In this document: positions 36,101 to 51,100 of the stretch, in pieces
Layout: every line of letters begins with the position of its first letter
Position numbering within the stretch: position 1 is the stretch's first letter
DNA from: Loxodes magnus
Lineage: Eukaryota; Ciliophora; Karyorelictea; Loxodida; Loxodidae
Direction: 5' to 3'
Length of the DNA: 64,000 bases
Assembly: GCA_946699065.1 (NCBI GenBank)
Contig: CAMPDV010000150.1
Span: forward strand, 62,001 to 126,000
The notes under the pieces: model-generated
What the model was told of the DNA's origin: nothing
Databases searched by the model: none
What the model saw: the letters and a program-made list of their open reading frames with translations, nothing else
Program-made: the position numbers and the translations under genes

Positions 36101-39100
36101 AAACATAATTTTATATACATAAGAGTGTAAATAATAAAGCCAACTTAAATAGTAAATCTAAAACGAAAAAGTAGAAAATCATAAAATAAATGGTAATTAA
36201 AAATATTGATAAAATATATAATTATAAAAAACATTATAAAGAAATAAAAAAGTAAATAATAAAAATATAAATAAAATTTAAAAATTATAAAGTAAAAAAA
36301 TTTATTAAAATAGTAAAATAAAATAATGCTTAAAAAAGTAAAAATATAAATAATTTAAAATTTATGAAATAAAAAAGTAAATTCAGAAAGTAAAAAAATA
36401 AAAAATATGAATAATTTCAAAAATTTAATAGTTTGTGATTGAATGTAAATATATAGAAATAAAAAGGATAATAATATTGTTAATTTATTAAACACTAGAG
36501 TTAAGAAAAAGCTAGAATCAAAATAAAATGGATTTTATGATAAAGAGCAAAATATTTAATTTCTATTAAATAATTTAGAATAAAAGTTTGGCTAATAAAC
36601 ATGTATCATAAAAGAAAAGCATGATTTAGTTAAATATTTAAATGGTTAAAGATAGTTTAATACTGTTCAGTAATTTTTTAGGAATATGAGAGCTTTTACC
36701 AGGAATAATAAGAAACAAAAATTGAATATTATATCAAAAATTATATACATTTATATGAAAAAGTGTAAATGTATCTTATAAATCTCATAAAAAATTACAT
36801 AATAATGCTAATTAAAATAAATAATTCCTTATAATTTTGTTATGCAAAAGATATTAAGCAAATAAAATTATTTTAATGAAAGAACAAAAATATTACCTAT
36901 AAAAAATAAAAGTAGCCAATCATAAATAAATCAACTAGTGAATATAATTTATTACTGATAAAAGAATAAGTTAACTATTTTATATGTCTAATAATATAAC
37001 AAAAAACTAACATGAATAGAAAAGTATAAATCGGAAAAATAGAAAAGAACCTAAAATTAAATACTAATACAAAATTTATGACTACTAAATTTTTTATAAA
37101 GTAAGCAAAAATTTACAATAAAATTTAAATTATAATTAAAAAAATTAAAGTTAAAAAAATGTATAAAAATAGTAAAAATACAAATATTTTATAAAAAAGT
37201 AAATGCTTAAATATTTTAAATTTATGCAATAAAATTGGAAAGTTTAGAAAATAAATCGTAAAAATAACTAAAAATATTTTATACTTTTTAGTTGAAGATT
37301 AATACATAAAAATGCGGAAGATACAATTACCGTTTTATCAAATATTAGAAAAAAGCTAACATTCAAATAAAATGAATTTTATATTAAAAAGCAAAATATT
37401 TAATTTCTTCTAAATATTTTAGAATAAAATTTATTTTTACAGAAAACATATTCTGATAAAAGTTTGGTTAATTAACACATTATATAAAAAATGATGTAGT
37501 TAAAAAAGTAGAATAAGAAGAAGAATATTGTAAATTAAAAATATCTAGTATTATAAAAAAATATCTATATATATAAAATTTTTATCATTATTAAAAAAAT
37601 AATAGCTATAAAATTTTAATTCATAATGAAAATTTAAATAACCTTAGCAAAATATAAATAAGCATAAAATTATCTAATAAGTAAAAGTAAAATATCCAAA
37701 TAACTGTATATAAAGAATAGTTTTAATAAAGAAAATACTAAATTAAAGATAATAAAGATATTATATAATTAAAAATTTTAATAAAATTAAGATAATAATA
37801 ATTGATTATATGGGTCTTATATTTTTAGGCTAACCACTTTTTAAGTTTAAAATTAGGTATAAGTATCAACTTCAAATCTGTTTAGTTTTTGTCTATCTTA
37901 GATCTTGATGATTTTTTTAATTGTTAGTTCTAATCTTTTATAAAAAAATATAAATGTAATAGCAAATAAAAAATTTATATAGTTTATTTTTGCGTTATTT
38001 GTTAATGAATTTAATAGACAAAAAAGAAGTGAAAAATTTAACTTAAAAATATAGTATACAATGTTATTTGACAAAATATTATTATAAAACAAATTATTTT
38101 AAAAGAAGATTGTTATCTATAAAATTTTGTTTAATTTATTTAGACTAACAGAAGATAAATTTTTTCAAAGTAATTTAATCCTAAAAAATTAGAATTATAA
38201 AGTAAAAGTAATTAAAATTGATTTAATAATATAAATGAACAGATTTAAATAAAAGTAGATATTTATAAAATTTACACTAATAAATAAAAAAAAGTAGCTT
38301 GTAATTTTGGATAAAAATGAATATCGATTATATATAATAAAAAACATAAATTGTATATACTTTAAAAAATTATATAGTAAATAATCGATTTGAAAAAGTG
38401 TAAAATTGAATATATATCTTAAAAAAATAACATATAGTTCATAAATAAATAATGCTTTAAAATGTTGTTATGAAAAAGATATTAAATAAAGTAATTGAAA
38501 GACAATAATATTACCTATAAAAAATAAGCGTAGCCAATCATAAATAATTAACCAGTTTATAAAATTTATTAAGTTAAAAGTATAAAAACATAATTTTATA
38601 TACATAAGAGTGTAAATAATAAAGCCAACTTAAATAGTAAATCTAAAACGAAAAAGTAGAAAATCATAAAATAAATGGTAATTAAAAATATTGATAAAAT
38701 ATATAATTATAAAAAACATTATAAAGAAATAAAAAAGTAAATAATAAAAATATAAATAAAATTTAAAAATTATAAAGTAAAAAAATTTATTAAAATAGTA
38801 AAATAAAATAATGCTTAAAAAAGTAAAAATATAAATAATTTAAAATTTATGAAATAAAAAAGTAAATTCAGAAAGTAAAAAAATAAAAAATATGAATAAT
38901 TTCAAAAATTTAATAGTTTGTGATTGAATGTAAATATATAGAAATAAAAAGGATAATAATATTGTTAATTTATTAAACACTAGAGTTAAGAAAAAGCTAG
39001 AATCAAAATAAAATGGATTTTATGATAAAGAGCAAAATATTTAATTTCTATTAAATAATTTAGAATAAAAGTTTGGCTAATAAACATGTATCATAAAAGA

Positions 39101-42100
39101 AAAGCATGATTTAGTTAAATATTTAAATGGTTAAAGATAGTTTAATACTGTTCAGTAATTTTTTAGGAATATGAGAGCTTTTACCAGGAATAATAAGAAA
39201 CAAAAATTGAATATTATATCAAAAATTATATACATTTATATGAAAAAGTGTAAATGTATCTTATAAATCTCATAAAAAATTACATAATAATGCTAATTAA
39301 AATAAATAATTCCTTATAATTTTGTTATGCAAAAGATATTAAGCAAATAAAATTATTTTAATGAAAGAACAAAAATATTACCTATAAAAAATAAAAGTAG
39401 CCAATCATAAATAAATCAACTAGTGAATATAATTTATTACTGATAAAAGAATAAGTTAACTATTTTATATGTCTAATAATATAACAAAAAACTAACATGA
39501 ATAGAAAAGTATAAATCGGAAAAATAGAAAAGAACCTAAAATTAAATACTAATACAAAATTTATGACTACTAAATTTTTTATAAAGTAAGCAAAAATTTA
39601 CAATAAAATTTAAATTATAATTAAAAAAATTAAAGTTAAAAAAATGTATAAAAATAGTAAAAATACAAATATTTTATAAAAAAGTAAATGCTTAAATATT
39701 TTAAATTTATGCAATAAAATTGGAAAGTTTAGAAAATAAATCGTAAAAATAACTAAAAATATTTTATACTTTTTAGTTGAAGATTAATACATAAAAATGC
39801 GGAAGATACAATTACCGTTTTATCAAATATTAGAAAAAAGCTAACATTCAAATAAAATGAATTTTATATTAAAAAGCAAAATATTTAATTTCTTCTAAAT
39901 ATTTTAGAATAAAATTTATTTTTACAGAAAACATATTCTGATAAAAGTTTGGTTAATTAACACATTATATAAAAAATGATGTAGTTAAAAAAGTAGAATA
40001 AGAAGAAGAATATTGTAAATTAAAAATATCTAGTATTATAAAAAAATATCTATATATATAAAATTTTTATCATTATTAAAAAAATAATAGCTATAAAATT
40101 TTAATTCATAATGAAAATTTAAATAACCTTAGCAAAATATAAATAAGCATAAAATTATCTAATAAGTAAAAGTAAAATATCCAAATAACTGTATATAAAG
40201 AATAGTTTTAATAAAGAAAATACTAAATTAAAGATAATAAAGATATTATATAATTAAAAATTTTAATAAAATTAAGATAATAATAATTGATTATATGGGT
40301 CTTATATTTTTAGGCTAACCACTTTTTAAGTTTAAAATTAGGTATAAGTATCAACTTCAAATCTGTTTAGTTTTTGTCTATCTTAGATCTTGATGATTTT
40401 TTTAATTGTTAGTTCTAATCTTTTATAAAAAAATATAAATGTAATAGCAAATAAAAAATTTATATAGTTTATTTTTGCGTTATTTGTTAATGAATTTAAT
40501 AGACAAAAAAGAAGTGAAAAATTTAACTTAAAAATATAGTATACAATGTTATTTGACAAAATATTATTATAAAACAAATTATTTTAAAAGAAGATTGTTA
40601 TCTATAAAATTTTGTTTAATTTATTTAGACTAACAGAAGATAAATTTTTTCAAAGTAATTTAATCCTAAAAAATTAGAATTATAAAGTAAAAGTAATTAA
40701 AATTGATTTAATAATATAAATGAACAGATTTAAATAAAAGTAGATATTTATAAAATTTACACTAATAAATAAAAAAAAGTAGCTTGTAATTTTGGATAAA
40801 AATGAATATCGATTATATATAATAAAAAACATAAATTGTATATACTTTAAAAAATTATATAGTAAATAATCGATTTGAAAAAGTGTAAAATTGAATATAT
40901 ATCTTAAAAAAATAACATATAGTTCATAAATAAATAATGCTTTAAAATGTTGTTATGAAAAAGATATTAAATAAAGTAATTGAAAGACAATAATATTACC
41001 TATAAAAAATAAGCGTAGCCAATCATAAATAATTAACCAGTTTATAAAATTTATTAAGTTAAAAGTATAAAAACATAATTTTATATACATAAGAGTGTAA
41101 ATAATAAAGCCAACTTAAATAGTAAATCTAAAACGAAAAAGTAGAAAATCATAAAATAAATGGTAATTAAAAATATTGATAAAATATATAATTATAAAAA
41201 ACATTATAAAGAAATAAAAAAGTAAATAATAAAAATATAAATAAAATTTAAAAATTATAAAGTAAAAAAATTTATTAAAATAGTAAAATAAAATAATGCT
41301 TAAAAAAGTAAAAATATAAATAATTTAAAATTTATGAAATAAAAAAGTAAATTCAGAAAGTAAAAAAATAAAAAATATGAATAATTTCAAAAATTTAATA
41401 GTTTGTGATTGAATGTAAATATATAGAAATAAAAAGGATAATAATATTGTTAATTTATTAAACACTAGAGTTAAGAAAAAGCTAGAATCAAAATAAAATG
41501 GATTTTATGATAAAGAGCAAAATATTTAATTTCTATTAAATAATTTAGAATAAAAGTTTGGCTAATAAACATGTATCATAAAAGAAAAGCATGATTTAGT
41601 TAAATATTTAAATGGTTAAAGATAGTTTAATACTGTTCAGTAATTTTTTAGGAATATGAGAGCTTTTACCAGGAATAATAAGAAACAAAAATTGAATATT
41701 ATATCAAAAATTATATACATTTATATGAAAAAGTGTAAATGTATCTTATAAATCTCATAAAAAATTACATAATAATGCTAATTAAAATAAATAATTCCTT
41801 ATAATTTTGTTATGCAAAAGATATTAAGCAAATAAAATTATTTTAATGAAAGAACAAAAATATTACCTATAAAAAATAAAAGTAGCCAATCATAAATAAA
41901 TCAACTAGTGAATATAATTTATTACTGATAAAAGAATAAGTTAACTATTTTATATGTCTAATAATATAACAAAAAACTAACATGAATAGAAAAGTATAAA
42001 TCGGAAAAATAGAAAAGAACCTAAAATTAAATACTAATACAAAATTTATGACTACTAAATTTTTTATAAAGTAAGCAAAAATTTACAATAAAATTTAAAT

Positions 42101-45100
42101 TATAATTAAAAAAATTAAAGTTAAAAAAATGTATAAAAATAGTAAAAATACAAATATTTTATAAAAAAGTAAATGCTTAAATATTTTAAATTTATGCAAT
42201 AAAATTGGAAAGTTTAGAAAATAAATCGTAAAAATAACTAAAAATATTTTATACTTTTTAGTTGAAGATTAATACATAAAAATGCGGAAGATACAATTAC
42301 CGTTTTATCAAATATTAGAAAAAAGCTAACATTCAAATAAAATGAATTTTATATTAAAAAGCAAAATATTTAATTTCTTCTAAATATTTTAGAATAAAAT
42401 TTATTTTTACAGAAAACATATTCTGATAAAAGTTTGGTTAATTAACACATTATATAAAAAATGATGTAGTTAAAAAAGTAGAATAAGAAGAAGAATATTG
42501 TAAATTAAAAATATCTAGTATTATAAAAAAATATCTATATATATAAAATTTTTATCATTATTAAAAAAATAATAGCTATAAAATTTTAATTCATAATGAA
42601 AATTTAAATAACCTTAGCAAAATATAAATAAGCATAAAATTATCTAATAAGTAAAAGTAAAATATCCAAATAACTGTATATAAAGAATAGTTTTAATAAA
42701 GAAAATACTAAATTAAAGATAATAAAGATATTATATAATTAAAAATTTTAATAAAATTAAGATAATAATAATTGATTATATGGGTCTTATATTTTTAGGC
42801 TAACCACTTTTTAAGTTTAAAATTAGGTATAAGTATCAACTTCAAATCTGTTTAGTTTTTGTCTATCTTAGATCTTGATGATTTTTTTAATTGTTAGTTC
42901 TAATCTTTTATAAAAAAATATAAATGTAATAGCAAATAAAAAATTTATATAGTTTATTTTTGCGTTATTTGTTAATGAATTTAATAGACAAAAAAGAAGT
43001 GAAAAATTTAACTTAAAAATATAGTATACAATGTTATTTGACAAAATATTATTATAAAACAAATTATTTTAAAAGAAGATTGTTATCTATAAAATTTTGT
43101 TTAATTTATTTAGACTAACAGAAGATAAATTTTTTCAAAGTAATTTAATCCTAAAAAATTAGAATTATAAAGTAAAAGTAATTAAAATTGATTTAATAAT
43201 ATAAATGAACAGATTTAAATAAAAGTAGATATTTATAAAATTTACACTAATAAATAAAAAAAAGTAGCTTGTAATTTTGGATAAAAATGAATATCGATTA
43301 TATATAATAAAAAACATAAATTGTATATACTTTAAAAAATTATATAGTAAATAATCGATTTGAAAAAGTGTAAAATTGAATATATATCTTAAAAAAATAA
43401 CATATAGTTCATAAATAAATAATGCTTTAAAATGTTGTTATGAAAAAGATATTAAATAAAGTAATTGAAAGACAATAATATTACCTATAAAAAATAAGCG
43501 TAGCCAATCATAAATAATTAACCAGTTTATAAAATTTATTAAGTTAAAAGTATAAAAACATAATTTTATATACATAAGAGTGTAAATAATAAAGCCAACT
43601 TAAATAGTAAATCTAAAACGAAAAAGTAGAAAATCATAAAATAAATGGTAATTAAAAATATTGATAAAATATATAATTATAAAAAACATTATAAAGAAAT
43701 AAAAAAGTAAATAATAAAAATATAAATAAAATTTAAAAATTATAAAGTAAAAAAATTTATTAAAATAGTAAAATAAAATAATGCTTAAAAAAGTAAAAAT
43801 ATAAATAATTTAAAATTTATGAAATAAAAAAGTAAATTCAGAAAGTAAAAAAATAAAAAATATGAATAATTTCAAAAATTTAATAGTTTGTGATTGAATG
43901 TAAATATATAGAAATAAAAAGGATAATAATATTGTTAATTTATTAAACACTAGAGTTAAGAAAAAGCTAGAATCAAAATAAAATGGATTTTATGATAAAG
44001 AGCAAAATATTTAATTTCTATTAAATAATTTAGAATAAAAGTTTGGCTAATAAACATGTATCATAAAAGAAAAGCATGATTTAGTTAAATATTTAAATGG
44101 TTAAAGATAGTTTAATACTGTTCAGTAATTTTTTAGGAATATGAGAGCTTTTACCAGGAATAATAAGAAACAAAAATTGAATATTATATCAAAAATTATA
44201 TACATTTATATGAAAAAGTGTAAATGTATCTTATAAATCTCATAAAAAATTACATAATAATGCTAATTAAAATAAATAATTCCTTATAATTTTGTTATGC
44301 AAAAGATATTAAGCAAATAAAATTATTTTAATGAAAGAACAAAAATATTACCTATAAAAATAAAAGTAGCCAATCATAAATAAATCAACTAGTGAATATA
44401 ATTTATTACTGATAAAAGAATAAGTTAACTATTTTATATGTCTAATAATATAACAAAAAACTAACATGAATAGAAAAGTATAAATCGGAAAAATAGAAAA
44501 GAACCTAAAATTAAATACTAATACAAAATTTATGACTACTAAATTTTTTATAAAGTAAGCAAAAATTTACAATAAAATTTAAATTATAATTAAAAAAATT
44601 AAAGTTAAAAAAATGTATAAAAATAGTAAAAATACAAATATTTTATAAAAAAGTAAATGCTTAAATATTTTAAATTTATGCAATAAAATTGGAAAGTTTA
44701 GAAAATAAATCGTAAAAATAACTAAAAATATTTTATACTTTTTAGTTGAAGATTAATACATAAAAATGCGGAAGATACAATTACCGTTTTATCAAATATT
44801 AGAAAAAAGCTAACATTCAAATAAAATGAATTTTATATTAAAAAGCAAAATATTTAATTTCTTCTAAATATTTTAGAATAAAATTTATTTTTACAGAAAA
44901 CATATTCTGATAAAAGTTTGGTTAATTAACACATTATATAAAAAATGATGTAGTTAAAAAAGTAGAATAAGAAGAAGAATATTGTAAATTAAAAATATCT
45001 AGTATTATAAAAAAATATCTATATATATAAAATTTTTATCATTATTAAAAAAATAATAGCTATAAAATTTTAATTCATAATGAAAATTTAAATAACCTTA

Positions 45101-48100
45101 GCAAAATATAAATAAGCATAAAATTATCTAATAAGTAAAAGTAAAATATCCAAATAACTGTATATAAAGAATAGTTTTAATAAAGAAAATACTAAATTAA
45201 AGATAATAAAGATATTATATAATTAAAAATTTTAATAAAATTAAGATAATAATAATTGATTATATGGGTCTTATATTTTTAGGCTAACCACTTTTTAAGT
45301 TTAAAATTAGGTATAAGTATCAACTTCAAATCTGTTTAGTTTTTGTCTATCTTAGATCTTGATGATTTTTTTAATTGTTAGTTCTAATCTTTTATAAAAA
45401 AATATAAATGTAATAGCAAATAAAAAATTTATATAGTTTATTTTTGCGTTATTTGTTAATGAATTTAATAGACAAAAAAGAAGTGAAAAATTTAACTTAA
45501 AAATATAGTATACAATGTTATTTGACAAAATATTATTATAAAACAAATTATTTTAAAAGAAGATTGTTATCTATAAAATTTTGTTTAATTTATTTAGACT
45601 AACAGAAGATAAATTTTTTCAAAGTAATTTAATCCTAAAAAATTAGAATTATAAAGTAAAAGTAATTAAAATTGATTTAATAATATAAATGAACAGATTT
45701 AAATAAAAGTAGATATTTATAAAATTTACACTAATAAATAAAAAAAAGTAGCTTGTAATTTTGGATAAAAATGAATATCGATTATATATAATAAAAAACA
45801 TAAATTGTATATACTTTAAAAAATTATATAGTAAATAATCGATTTGAAAAAGTGTAAAATTGAATATATATCTTAAAAAAATAACATATAGTTCATAAAT
45901 AAATAATGCTTTAAAATGTTGTTATGAAAAAGATATTAAATAAAGTAATTGAAAGACAATAATATTACCTATAAAAAATAAGCGTAGCCAATCATAAATA
46001 ATTAACCAGTTTATAAAATTTATTAAGTTAAAAGTATAAAAACATAATTTTATATACATAAGAGTGTAAATAATAAAGCCAACTTAAATAGTAAATCTAA
46101 AACGAAAAAGTAGAAAATCATAAAATAAATGGTAATTAAAAATATTGATAAAATATATAATTATAAAAAACATTATAAAGAAATAAAAAAGTAAATAATA
46201 AAAATATAAATAAAAATTTAAAAATTATAAAGTAAAAAAATTTATTAAAATAGTAAAATAAAATAATGCTTAAAAAAGTAAAAATATAAATAATTTAAAA
46301 TTTATGAAATAAAAAAGTAAATTCAGAAAGTAAAAAAATAAAAAATATGAATAATTTCAAAAATTTAATAGTTTGTGATTGAATGTAAATATATAGAAAT
46401 AAAAAGGATAATAATATTGTTAATTTATTAAACACTAGAGTTAAGAAAAAGCTAGAATCAAAATAAAATGGATTTTATGATAAAGAGCAAAATATTTAAT
46501 TTCTATTAAATAATTTAGAATAAAAGTTTGGCTAATAAACATGTATCATAAAAGAAAAGCATGATTTAGTTAAATATTTAAATGGTTAAAGATAGTTTAA
46601 TACTGTTCAGTAATTTTTAGGAATATGAGAGCTTTTACCAGGAATAATAAGAAACAAAAATTGAATATTATATCAAAAATTATATACATTTATATGAAAA
46701 AGTGTAAATGTATCTTATAAATCTCATAAAAAATTACATAATAATGCTAATTAAAATAAATAATTCCTTATAATTTTGTTATGCAAAAGATATTAAGCAA
46801 ATAAAATTATTTTAATGAAAGAACAAAAATATTACCTATAAAAAATAAAAGTAGCCAATCATAAATAAATCAACTAGTGAATATAATTTATTACTGATAA
46901 AAGAATAAGTTAACTATTTTATATGTCTAATAATATAACAAAAAAACTAACATGAATAGAAAAGTATAAATCGGAAAAATAGAAAAGAACCTAAAATTAA
47001 ATACTAATACAAAATTTATGACTACTAAATTTTTTATAAAGTAAGCAAAAATTTACAATAAAATTTAAATTATAATTAAAAAAATTAAAGTTAAAAAAAT
47101 GTATAAAAATAGTAAAAATACAAATATTTTATAAAAAAGTAAATGCTTAAATATTTTAAATTTATGCAATAAAATTGGAAAGTTTAGAAAATAAATCGTA
47201 AAATAACTAAAAATATTTTATACTTTTTAGTTGAAGATTAATACATAAAAATGCGGAAGATACAATTACCGTTTTATCAATATTAGAAAAAAGCTAACAT
47301 TCAAATAAATGAATTTTATATTAAAAAGCAAAATATTTAATTTCTTCTAAATATTTAGAATAAAATTTATTTTTACAGAAAACATATTCTGATAAAAGTT
47401 TGGTTAATTAACACATTATATAAAAAATGATGTAGTTAAAAAAGTAGAATAAGAAGAAGAATATTGTAAATTAAAAATATCTAGTATTATAAAAAAAATA
47501 TCTATATATATAAAATTTTTATCATTATTAAAAAAATAATAGCTATAAAATTTTAATTCATAATGAAAATTTAAATAACCTTAGCAAAATATAAATAAGC
47601 ATAAAATTATCTAATAAGTAAAAGTAAAATATCCAAATAACTGTATATAAGAATAGTTTTAATAAAGAAAATACTAAATTAAAGATAATAAAGATATTAT
47701 ATAATTAAAAATTTTAATAAAATTAAGATAATAATAATTGATTATATGGGTCTTATATTTTTAGGCTAACCACTTTTTAAGTTTAAAATTAGGTATAAGT
47801 ATCAACTTCAAATCTGTTTAGTTTTTGTCTATCTTAGATCTTGATGATTTTTTTAATTGTTAGTTCTAATCTTTTAAAAAAAATATAAATGTAATAGCAA
47901 ATAAAAAATTTATATAGTTTATTTTTGCGTTATTTGTTAATGAATTTAATAGACAAAAAAGAAGTGAAAAATTTAACTTAAAAATATAGTATACAATGTT
48001 ATTTGACAAAATATTATTATAAAACAAATTATTTTAAAAGAAGATTGTTATCTATAAAATTTTGTTTAATTTATTTAGACTAACAGAAGATAAATTTTTT

Positions 48101-51100
48101 CAAAGTAATTTAATCCTAAAAAAATTAGAATTATAAAGTAAAAGTAATTAAAATTGATTTAATAATATAAATGAACAGATTTAAATAAAAGTAGATATTT
48201 ATAAAATTTACACTAATAAATAAAAAAAAGTAGCTTGTAATTTTGGATAAAAATGAATATCGATTATATATAATAAAAAACATAAATTGTATATACTTTA
48301 AAAAATTATATAGTAAATAATCGATTTGAAAAAAGTGTAAAATTGAATATATATCTTAAAAAAATAACATATAGTTCATAAATAAATAATGCTTTAAAAT
48401 GTTGTTATGAAAAAGATATTAAATAAAGTAATTGAAAAGACAATAATATTACCTATAAAAAATAAGCGTAGCCAATCATAAATAATTAACCAGTTTATAA
48501 AATTTATTAGTTAAAAGTATAAAAACATAATTTTAATATACATAAGAGTGTAAATAATAAAGCCAACTTAAATAGTAAATCTAAAACGAAAAAAGTAGAA
48601 AATCATAAAATAAATGGTAATTAAAAATATTGATAAAATATATAATTATAAAAAACATTATAAAGAAATAAAAAAGTAAATTAATAAAAAATATAAATAA
48701 AATTTAAAAATTATAAAGTAAAAAAATTTATTAAAATAGTAAAATAAAATAATGCTTAAAAAAGTAAAAATATAAATAATTTAAAATTTATGAAATAAAA
48801 AAGTAAATTCAGAAAGTAAAAAAATAAAAAATATGAATAATTTCAAAAATTTAATAGTTTGTGATTGAATGTAAATATATAGAAATAAAAAGGATAATAA
48901 TATTGTTAATTTATTAAACACTAGAGTTAAGAAAAAGCTAGAATCAAAATAAAATGGATTTTATGATAAAGAGCAAAATATTTAATTTCTATTAAATAAT
49001 TTAGAATAAAAGTTTGGCTAATAAACATGTATCATAAAAGAAAAGCATGATTTAGTTAAATATTTAAATGGTTAAAGATAGTTTAATACTGTTCAGTAAT
49101 TTTTTAGGAATATGAGAGCTTTTACCAGGAATAATAAGAAACAAAAATTGATATTATATCAAAAATTATATACATTTATATGAAAAAAGTGTAAATGTAT
49201 CTTATAAATCTCATAAAAAATTACATAATAATGCTAATTAAAATAAATAATTCCTTATAATTTTTGTTATGCAAAAAGATATTAAGCAAATAAAATTATT
49301 TTAATGAAAGAACAAAAATATTACCTATAAAAAATAAAAGTAGCCAATCATAAATAAATCAACTAGTGAATATAATTTATTACTGATAAAAGAATAAGTT
49401 AACTATTTTATATGTCTAATAATATAACAAAAAACTAACATGAATAGAAAAGTATAAATCGGAAAATAGAAAAGAACCTAAAATTAAATACTAATACAAA
49501 ATTTATGACTACTAAATTTTTTATAAAGTAAGCAAAAATTTACAATAAAATTTAAATTATAATTAAAAAATTAAAGTTAAAAAAATGTATAAAAATAGTA
49601 AAAATACAAATATTTTATAAAAAAGTAAATGCTTAAATATTTTAAATTTATGCAATAAAATTGGAAAGTTTAGAAAATAAATCGTAAAAATAACTAAAAA
49701 TATTTTATACTTTTTAGTTGAAGATTAATACATAAAAATGCGGAAGATACAATTACCGTTTTATCAAATATTAGAAAAAAGCTAACATTCAAATAAAATG
49801 AATTTTATATTAAAAAGCAAAATATTTAATTTCTTCTAAATATTTTAGAATAAAATTTATTTTTACAGAAAACATATTCTGATAAAAGTTTGGTTAATTA
49901 ACCACATTATATAAAAAATGATGTAGTTAAAAAAGTAGAATAAAGAAGAAGAATATTGTAAATTAAAATATCTCTGTATTATAAAAAAATATCTATATAT
50001 ATAAAATTTTTATCATTATTAAAAAAATAATAGCTATAAAATTTTAATTCATAATGAAAATTTAAATAACCTTAGCAAAATATAAATAAGCATAAAATTA
50101 TCTAATAAGTAAAAAGTAAAATATCCAAATAACTGTATATAAAGAATAGTTTTAATAAAGAAAATACTAAATTAAAGATAATAAAGATATTATATAATTA
50201 AAAATTTTAATAAAATTAAGATAATAATAATTGATTATATGGGTCTTATATTTTTAGGCTAACCACTTTTTAAGTTTAAAATTAGGTATAAGTATCAACT
50301 TCAAATCTGTTTAGTTTTTGTCTATCTTAGATCTTGATGATTTTTTTAATTGTTAGTTCTAATCTTTTATAAAAAAATATAATGTAATAGCAAATAAAAA
50401 ATTTATATAGTTTATTTTTGCGTTATTTGTTAATGAATTTAATAGACAAAAAAGAAGTGAAAAATTTAACTTAAAAATATAGTATACAATGTTATTTGAC
50501 AAAATATTATTATAAAACAAATTATTTAAAAAGAAGATTGTTATCTATAAAAATTTTGTTTAATTTATTTAGACTAACAGAAGATAAATTTTTTCAAAGT
50601 AATTTAATCCTAAAAAATTAGAATTATTAAAGTAAAAGTAATTAAAATTGATTTAATAATATAAATGAACAGATTTAAATAAAAGTAGATATTTATAAAA
50701 TTTACACTAATAAATAAAAAAAAAAGTAGCTTGTAATTTTGGATAAAAATGAATATCGATATATATAATAAAAAACATAAATTGTATATACTTTAAAAAA
50801 TTATATAGTAATAATCGATTTGAAAAAGTGTAAAATTGAATATATATCTTAAAAAAATAACATATAGTTCATAAATAAATAATGCTTTAAAATGTTGTTA
50901 TGAAAAAGATATTAAAATAAAGTAATTGAAAGACAATAATATTACCTATAAAAAATAAGCGTAGCCAATCATAAATAATTAACCAGTTTATAAAATTTAT
51001 TAAGTTAAAAGTATAAAAACATAATTTTATATACATAAGAGTGTAAATAATAAAGCCAACTTAAATAGTAAATCTAAAACGAAAAAGTAGAAAATCATAA